DNA of 32,172 nucleotides from Hyphomicrobiaceae bacterium (GTDB lineage: Bacteria > Pseudomonadota > Alphaproteobacteria > Rhizobiales > Xanthobacteraceae), in contig CANJBX010000043.1 in assembly GCA_947472885.1 (NCBI GenBank), positions 1 to 32,172 on the forward strand. The letters are read 5' to 3'. Of the stretch, positions 28,265-32,172 are shown piece after piece. The notes under the pieces are model-generated. The model did no database searches, was not told where the DNA came from, and saw nothing but the letters and a program-made list of their open reading frames with translations. The position numbers and the translations under genes are program-made. Position 1 is the stretch's first letter. The number at the start of each line of letters is the position of its first letter.

Positions 28265-29128
28265 ATGCTCGGTCGCGGACACGCAGTTTTTTCTGGCGGC
28301 CTTGCTGGCGCGATGTTGCTCGCTGCCGGCATTGTTTTCTCGGCCGCTGCGCAGGCGCAGACGCCGATCATGAAGGCGCAGGCCAATCCGGCGGTCAGGC
28401 CCGAAATGAAGGCCGAGTTCTGTCCGGGTTTCATCGCCGGCAATGCGCCGCGCGTGATACCGGCGGCGCTGGCGTCGGATCAGGTGCGCATCACGTTCGC
28501 GGGTCACGCCACGTTCCTGATCGAAAGCCCGAAGCTCGTCCGTATCGCCACCGACTATAACGATTACGTCCGTCCGCCGGTGCTGCCCGACATCGCGACC
28601 ATGAACCATGCCCACAGCACGCACTACACCGACCGGCCCGACCCCGGCATCAAGCACGTCCTGCGCGGCTGGCGCGACGACGGCACACCAGCGGCGCATG
28701 ATGTGAGCTATCAGGACGTGCGTGTGCGCAGCATCGCGACCAATATCCGCGACTGGAATGGCGGCACGCGGCGCCACGGCAATTCGATTTTCGTGTTCGA
28801 GATCGGCAATCTCTGCATCGCGCATCTCGGCCATCTGCATCACACGCTGACGCAGCAGCAGCTCGACGAGATCGGCCGCGTCGATATCGTGATGGTGCCG
28901 GTGGACGGTTCGTGGACGATGGACCTCGACGGCATGGCGGACGTGCTGCAGTCGCTCAAGGCGCAGCTGATGATCCCGATGCACTATTTCAGCATGTCCA
29001 CGCTGTCGCGTTTCCTGGACCGCGTGCGCGACAAATACACCGTCGAAAACAGCGAAACGCCATCCATCGTGGTGTCGCGCGCGACGATGCCGGGTGCGCC
29101 GAAGTTCCTGGTCCTGCCGGGCCGCTGA
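28265..29128 (+). CDS. Periplasmic metallo-beta-lactamase-fold (UlaG-like) protein
   Basis: The 287-residue protein has an N-terminal signal peptide (hydrophobic about 11-29) with likely cleavage after AQA near residue 31. The mature part has the MBL fold elements ITFAGHATFLIES near 76-88, the metal motif NHAHSTHYTD (His115, His117, His120), LGHLHH (His187 onward), VPVDG with Asp214, and IPMHYF with His240. The usual Asp of HxHxDH is Thr119, which is unusual. The family contains diverse hydrolases; no substrate can be named. I chose the ATG at 28265 because earlier starts (28193, 28229) precede or overlap the terminator and lack ribosome-binding sites. GGGAT lies about ten bases upstream. Confidence 0.82.
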   Translation: MLGRGHAVFSGGLAGAMLLAAGIVFSAAAQAQTPIMKAQANPAVRPEMKAEFCPGFIAGNAPRVIPAALASDQVRITFAGHATFLIESPKLVRIATDYNDYVRPPVLPDIATMNHAHSTHYTDRPDPGIKHVLRGWRDDGTPAAHDVSYQDVRVRSIATNIRDWNGGTRRHGNSIFVFEIGNLCIAHLGHLHHTLTQQQLDEIGRVDIVMVPVDGSWTMDLDGMADVLQSLKAQLMIPMHYFSMSTLSRFLDRVRDKYTVENSETPSIVVSRATMPGAPKFLVLPGR

Positions 29129-29204
29129 GGCGGCGCGCCGATCCCGGGAAGTGGCTGGCGGTTCTCGGAAAAAGCCATGCTCCTGCGCGCAAATATGGCC
29201 TAAA

Positions 29205-29225
29205 TGTCCCGTAACAGACGGGACA
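29205..29225 (+). promoter_or_regulatory. Operator-like palindrome upstream of pobA
   Basis: TGTCCCGT and ACGGGACA are perfect 8-base inverted repeats with a 5-base spacer, centred about 49 bases upstream of the pobA ATG. A related half-site (CGGGAACA) occurs at 29241-29248. The position and symmetry fit a dimeric regulator such as an IclR-, MarR- or GntR-type factor. No regulator gene lies beside pobA in the window. It could also form an RNA hairpin ending the upstream gene, but no T-run follows. Confidence 0.55.
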
Positions 29226-29263
29226 CGCTTAAAGCAAGTCCGGGAACATTGGCGGGTTAAAAC

Positions 29264-30433
29264 ATGCGTACACAAGTTGGAATCATCGGCGCGGGGCCGG
29301 CGGGACTTTTTCTCGCGCATATCCTGCATCGCGCCGGCATCGAGAGCGTCATCCTCGAAGACCGCAGCCGCGCATATGTCGAGGATCGCGTGCGCGCGGG
29401 CGTGCTGGAAGCCGGTACCGTCGATGTGATGGAACAGCTTGGCCTGGACGGACGGCTCAAGCGCGAGTCGATAGCCGACATGGCGCTCGATATCCGCTTC
29501 TCCAGCCAGCGCATTCATCTGGATTTTCCGGCGCTTGGCGGCGGCCGCCATGTGACGATCTACGGCCAGCAGGAAGTGGTGAAGGACCTCATTGCCGCGC
29601 GGCTCAAGGACAATGGCAAGATCGTCTTCGAGGCCGAGGCGCTCGCCATCGACACGAAAAACCCGTCGATCCGTTACAGGCACGAAGGCAAGGAAGAAAC
29701 ACTGGAATGCGATTTCGTCGCCGGCTGCGATGGCTTTCATGGCATCAGCCGTCCAACGATCCCGAAGAACGTGCTGACCGAATACGATCGTATCTATTCG
29801 TTCGCGTGGCTCGGCGTGCTGTCGCACTCGGCGCCGCTTCCCGAGATGACCTATTCCAACAACGAGCGCGGCTTCGCCCTGTGCAGCCGCCGCTCGATGA
29901 AGGTGTCGCGGCATTATCTGCAGGTGCCGGTGGACGAAGACCCGGATGACTGGTCGGACGCGCGGTTCTGGGACGAACTCCACCTGCGCCTCGACGACGG
30001 CAGCAAGCATGAGATCGTCGAAGGCGAAATCTTCCAGAAGAATGTTGCGCCGCTGCGTGCCTTCGTCGCCGCGCCGATGCAGCATGGCCGGTTGTTCCTT
30101 GCGGGCGACGCCTCGCATATCGTGCCGCCGACCGGCGCGAAGGGGCTTAACCTTGCGGTCGCCGACGTGCGTGTATTGTCGCGCGCGATGATCGAGTTCT
30201 ACCGCACGGGCGATACGAAGCGGCTTGAGCGTTACTCGGATGTCTGCCTGCGGCGCGTGTGGAAGACCGTGCGCTTTTCCGCCTACATGACCTCGCTGCT
30301 GCACCGCTTCCCCGAGCATTCGCCGTTTGACCGCAAGATCCAGCTGGCCGAACTCGAATATCTCCACAATTCAAAGGCTGCACAGACGACCATCGTCGAG
30401 AACTACATCGGTCTGCCGTTCGAGGACGACTGA
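29264..30433 (+). CDS. pobA: 4-Hydroxybenzoate 3-monooxygenase
   Basis: PobA is an FAD enzyme that converts 4-hydroxybenzoate to protocatechuate with NADPH and O2, feeding the beta-ketoadipate pathway. The 389-residue protein has the FAD motif GIIGAGPAGLFLAHIL near 6-21, CDGFHGISR at 155-163 and GDASHIVPPTGAKGLNLA at 281-298. With an offset of about four from the Pseudomonas enzyme, the substrate-site residues are kept: Tyr197 (Tyr201), Ser208 (Ser212), Arg210 (Arg214), Tyr218 (Tyr222), Pro289 (Pro293) and Tyr381 (Tyr385). This strongly supports 4-hydroxybenzoate as substrate. Protocatechuate genes are not in the window. A near-perfect palindrome precedes it, and a convergent ABC binding-protein gene follows. 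Confidence 0.96.
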   Translation: MRTQVGIIGAGPAGLFLAHILHRAGIESVILEDRSRAYVEDRVRAGVLEAGTVDVMEQLGLDGRLKRESIADMALDIRFSSQRIHLDFPALGGGRHVTIYGQQEVVKDLIAARLKDNGKIVFEAEALAIDTKNPSIRYRHEGKEETLECDFVAGCDGFHGISRPTIPKNVLTEYDRIYSFAWLGVLSHSAPLPEMTYSNNERGFALCSRRSMKVSRHYLQVPVDEDPDDWSDARFWDELHLRLDDGSKHEIVEGEIFQKNVAPLRAFVAAPMQHGRLFLAGDASHIVPPTGAKGLNLAVADVRVLSRAMIEFYRTGDTKRLERYSDVCLRRVWKTVRFSAYMTSLLHRFPEHSPFDRKIQLAELEYLHNSKAAQTTIVENYIGLPFEDD

Positions 30434-30441
30434 CAAACAAA

Positions 30442-30467
30442 CGCCGCCATCCTTGCGGACGGCGGCG
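30442..30467. terminator. Shared terminator between pobA and the ABC binding-protein gene
   Basis: CGCCGCC-A-TCC pairs with GGA-C-GGCGGCG (one A-C mismatch) around a TTGC loop. On the minus strand it is followed by TTTGTTTGT, so it is a good terminator for the leftward gene. On the plus strand it lies 8 bases after the pobA stop and lacks a U-run, so it acts there less strongly. Confidence 0.7.
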
Positions 30468-30490
30468 CCTGAACACAATGCGAAGTGACT

Positions 30491-31711
30491 TTACTTCTTC
30501 GCGGCGTTGTCGATCTTCCACTGGTCCTTCACCATCGGGATCGTCGCGATGTCGGTGTTGGTCAGTTTGCCGTCGATCTTGTCGATGCGGCGGATGTAGA
30601 TGTTCTGGATGATATCGCGCTCTTGCGGGTCGATCATGATCGGTCCGCGCGGGCTCCTGATCTCCTTGCCCTTCATCGAGTCGATGTATTTCAGCCCTTC
30701 CGCATTGGCGCCGTTTTCCCTGAGCGCCATGTAGATCATCTGCATGCCATCCCAGGCCGCGACCGAAGCAATGTCGGTCACGCCCTTGGCGCCGAACATC
30801 TTGGTGAGCTGGTCGCGCATCACCTTGTTTTCCGACAGCTTGTTGGTCTCGGTGTAGTGATTGACCGAAATCACGCCGACCACGTCATCGCCGAAGTTCG
30901 GCAGATAGAGTTCGGCGAACTCGCCGTTGCCAAGGAGCTTGATGCCGGCCTGCTTGAGGCCGCGCTCGACGTAAGCCTTCACGAAGGCAATCGAGGGCGA
31001 GCCGCCCGGCTGGAACATGTAGATGGCGTCCGGCTTCGCCTGCAGCGCCTTTTCCATGTAGACGGCGAAGTTGGTTTCCTGGATCGGCGTGCGCGCGACG
31101 CCGACGATCTCGCCGCCGCCGGCCTTGAACGCCTTGTCGAAATATTCGGTGGCGTCGTTGCCCGGCGCGTAATCGCTGGTGATGATGTAGGCTTTCTTGA
31201 TGCCGTTCTCGGCGGCCCATTTACCCATCGGCGCGGCCCATTGCGGAATGGTCGAGCTGGTACGCACGTAATAAGGCGAGCCGCGGGTGATCGACGCCGT
31301 CGCGGCGTTCATGATGACAACCGGAATCTTGGTTTCCGTCGCCAGACCGCCGATGGCCATGGCATGCGGCGACAGTTCGAAGCCCGCGAGCATTTTCACC
31401 TTCTCGCGCAGGATCAGTTCTTCGGCGAGCTGCTTGGCCTTTTCCGGGCCGCCTGAAGCGGCGTCGCGCGGCACGATCTGCACTTCGATCTCTTCGCCCT
31501 TGGGGCCCTTCACGGTCTTGCCGTTGATGGCCTGGAATGCCTCGATGGCGTTCTGGAACTGCGTGCCCCACGTCGCGAATGCGCCGGTGTAGGACGCGAT
31601 CAGGCCGATCTTGAAGACTTCAGCGGCGGATGCCGGCGCGGCAAACGATGCGAACGCGGCAGTCGCAGCGGCCAGCACGATGCGGCGTGATGGATGGTGG
31701 ATAAATTTCAT
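30491..31711 (-). CDS. ABC transporter periplasmic binding protein (branched-chain amino acid/aromatic type)
   Basis: The 406-residue protein has a signal peptide with SRRIVL before a hydrophobic stretch (about 11-28), which resembles a Tat signal. The mature part begins AEVFKIGLIASYTGAFATWG, the type I periplasmic-binding fold of LivK-like proteins. Further blocks include VPRDAASGGPEKAKQLAEEL, SPHAMAIGGLA and NHYTETNKLSENKVMRDQ. No membrane or ATPase partner gene is in the window, so this is a lone component here. Members of this family bind amino acids, amides, urea or aromatic acids. Convergence with pobA makes a hydroxybenzoate-like ligand attractive but unproven. GGGAG lies seven bases before the ATG. 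Confidence 0.88.
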   Translation of the reverse strand: MKFIHHPSRRIVLAAATAAFASFAAPASAAEVFKIGLIASYTGAFATWGTQFQNAIEAFQAINGKTVKGPKGEEIEVQIVPRDAASGGPEKAKQLAEELILREKVKMLAGFELSPHAMAIGGLATETKIPVVIMNAATASITRGSPYYVRTSSTIPQWAAPMGKWAAENGIKKAYIITSDYAPGNDATEYFDKAFKAGGGEIVGVARTPIQETNFAVYMEKALQAKPDAIYMFQPGGSPSIAFVKAYVERGLKQAGIKLLGNGEFAELYLPNFGDDVVGVISVNHYTETNKLSENKVMRDQLTKMFGAKGVTDIASVAAWDGMQMIYMALRENGANAEGLKYIDSMKGKEIRSPRGPIMIDPQERDIIQNIYIRRIDKIDGKLTNTDIATIPMVKDQWKIDNAAKK

Positions 31712-32172
31712 AGTGCGCTCCCTGAATTATTCTTGTGAGTCCTTCTATCAGTCCTGACGGAATGATTGAAGGCGTGGGCAAGCCAAGTGGGCAACGCTTA
31801 TGGATTGTCATCTTCTTTTCCGTGCTTTCTCCGCCTCATCCTGAGGAGCATCGCAAAGCGATGCGTCTCGAAGGATCGAGGCGGCCCGTATCCTTCGAGA
31901 CGCGATGCTGTGCATCGCTCCTCAGGATGAGGCCGGCTGAGATTGGCGCACAGCTCCGCCCTCCCTGTTTTTTGTGAAGGCGCGGGCGCGCCTGTCGTGT
32001 GGGGGAAATTCGCACCAGCCTTCAACATGTGAGGGGCGCGGAGCGCCGGCAGGCGCACCTATAATATCCGCGCTTATGATCGCGCGGCGGTGTCCTTGCG
32101 ATCGGACACCACGCCTTCCGGCGCTCCACGTGCGGTTTTGCAAAGGCAGAACGTATCCACCTTACAGGCCCC
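31712..32172. other. Gene-poor stretch at the right end
   Basis: I see no open frame here with coding-like sequence or a family signature. It holds a 101-base nested palindrome (31833-31933) and, further right, a hairpin at 32089-32110 (GGTGTCC, 8-base loop, GGACACC). The segment from about 32030 onward (GGGGCGCGGAGCGCC and following) looks like intergenic repeat DNA of this bacterial group. The upstream promoter of the binding-protein gene must lie within about 31712-31830 but is not obvious. Confidence 0.5.
31833..31933. repeat. 101-base nested palindromic repeat
   Basis: Two 44-base arms (31833-31876 and 31890-31933) are near-perfect inverted copies around a 13-base spacer. Each arm starts or ends with the CCTCATCCTGAGGAGC-type sequence and contains its own small hairpin. 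In the left arm it is GCATCGC, AAA, GCGATGC; in the right arm it reads as the swapped version. The arms differ only inside these inner hairpins, which remain paired. Palindromes with this CCTCATCCTGAGGAGC core are frequent intergenic repeats in Bradyrhizobium relatives. Copy number in this genome is unknown. Confidence 0.75.

Noticed and set aside
27155-30367. 1070-codon minus-strand open frame across three plus-strand genes.
   Set aside because: Antisense shadow. It would cross a strong terminator and oppose pobA, whose catalytic residues are all present.
26048-31711. Idea that the kinase, unknown membrane protein, MBL protein, pobA and binding protein form one new system.
   Set aside because: They are separated by terminators and individual leaders, differ in direction, and have no shared functional thread beyond the tentative pobA-binding protein link.
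1-32172. CRISPR arrays, prophage, insertion sequences, tRNA or rRNA genes, toxin-antitoxin or defence genes.
   Set aside because: No regularly spaced repeats, transposase, integrase, tRNA cloverleaf or known defence domain was seen by eye.

Overview
The window comes from the chromosome of a GC-rich alphaproteobacterium. It is most likely a member of the Hyphomicrobiales (Rhizobiales) near Bradyrhizobium, Rhodopseudomonas and Afipia. The reasons are the gene order (metK, praR/phrR, lnt, tlyC/corC, ybeY, phoH, miaB, plsC/olsA, fur), the long alphaproteobacterial RimP, NusA and IF-2 proteins, an NFU1-type scaffold protein, and a dispersed palindromic repeat of a type common in that group. The genus is a guess.

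Positions 201-25857 are almost one block of leftward (minus-strand) housekeeping genes. Part one, 201-10261, reads rimP, nusA, a YlxR/L7Ae-type gene, infB, rbfA, truB, rpsO, pnp. These cover ribosome maturation, transcription termination, translation initiation and RNA decay, and are joined by start/stop overlaps. Part two, 10567-20614, reads fur, plsC/olsA, miaB, phoH, ybeY, tlyC/corC, lnt, praR, metK, trmB, combining RNA modification, ribosome quality control, lipoprotein and membrane-lipid acylation, and two regulators. Part three, 20703-25857, reads murJ, trpS, a Usp-like gene, an NFU-type gene, tsaB, rimI.

At about 25860 the direction flips. A pfkB-family sugar/nucleoside kinase, an unrecognised single-pass membrane protein, a periplasmic metallo-beta-lactamase-fold protein and pobA (4-hydroxybenzoate 3-monooxygenase) run rightward to 30433. 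A periplasmic amino-acid/aromatic-type ABC binding protein runs leftward from 31711. It converges on pobA at a shared hairpin terminator. The last ~460 bases hold no convincing gene but carry a 101-base nested palindrome.

I see no CRISPR array, prophage, insertion sequence, tRNA, rRNA or defence island, and no obvious new multi-gene system. The more unusual signals are in the RNA. The trmB-rimP gap has a good promoter followed within 80 bases by an intrinsic terminator, so it could be a small RNA or an attenuated leader of the nusA operon. The metK leader has a strong hairpin and a repeat. The leader of the unknown membrane-protein gene has mutually exclusive pairings that would cover its ribosome-binding site. 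A near-perfect operator-like palindrome precedes pobA. Coordinates and motifs were read by eye; no alignment, folding program or database search was run.
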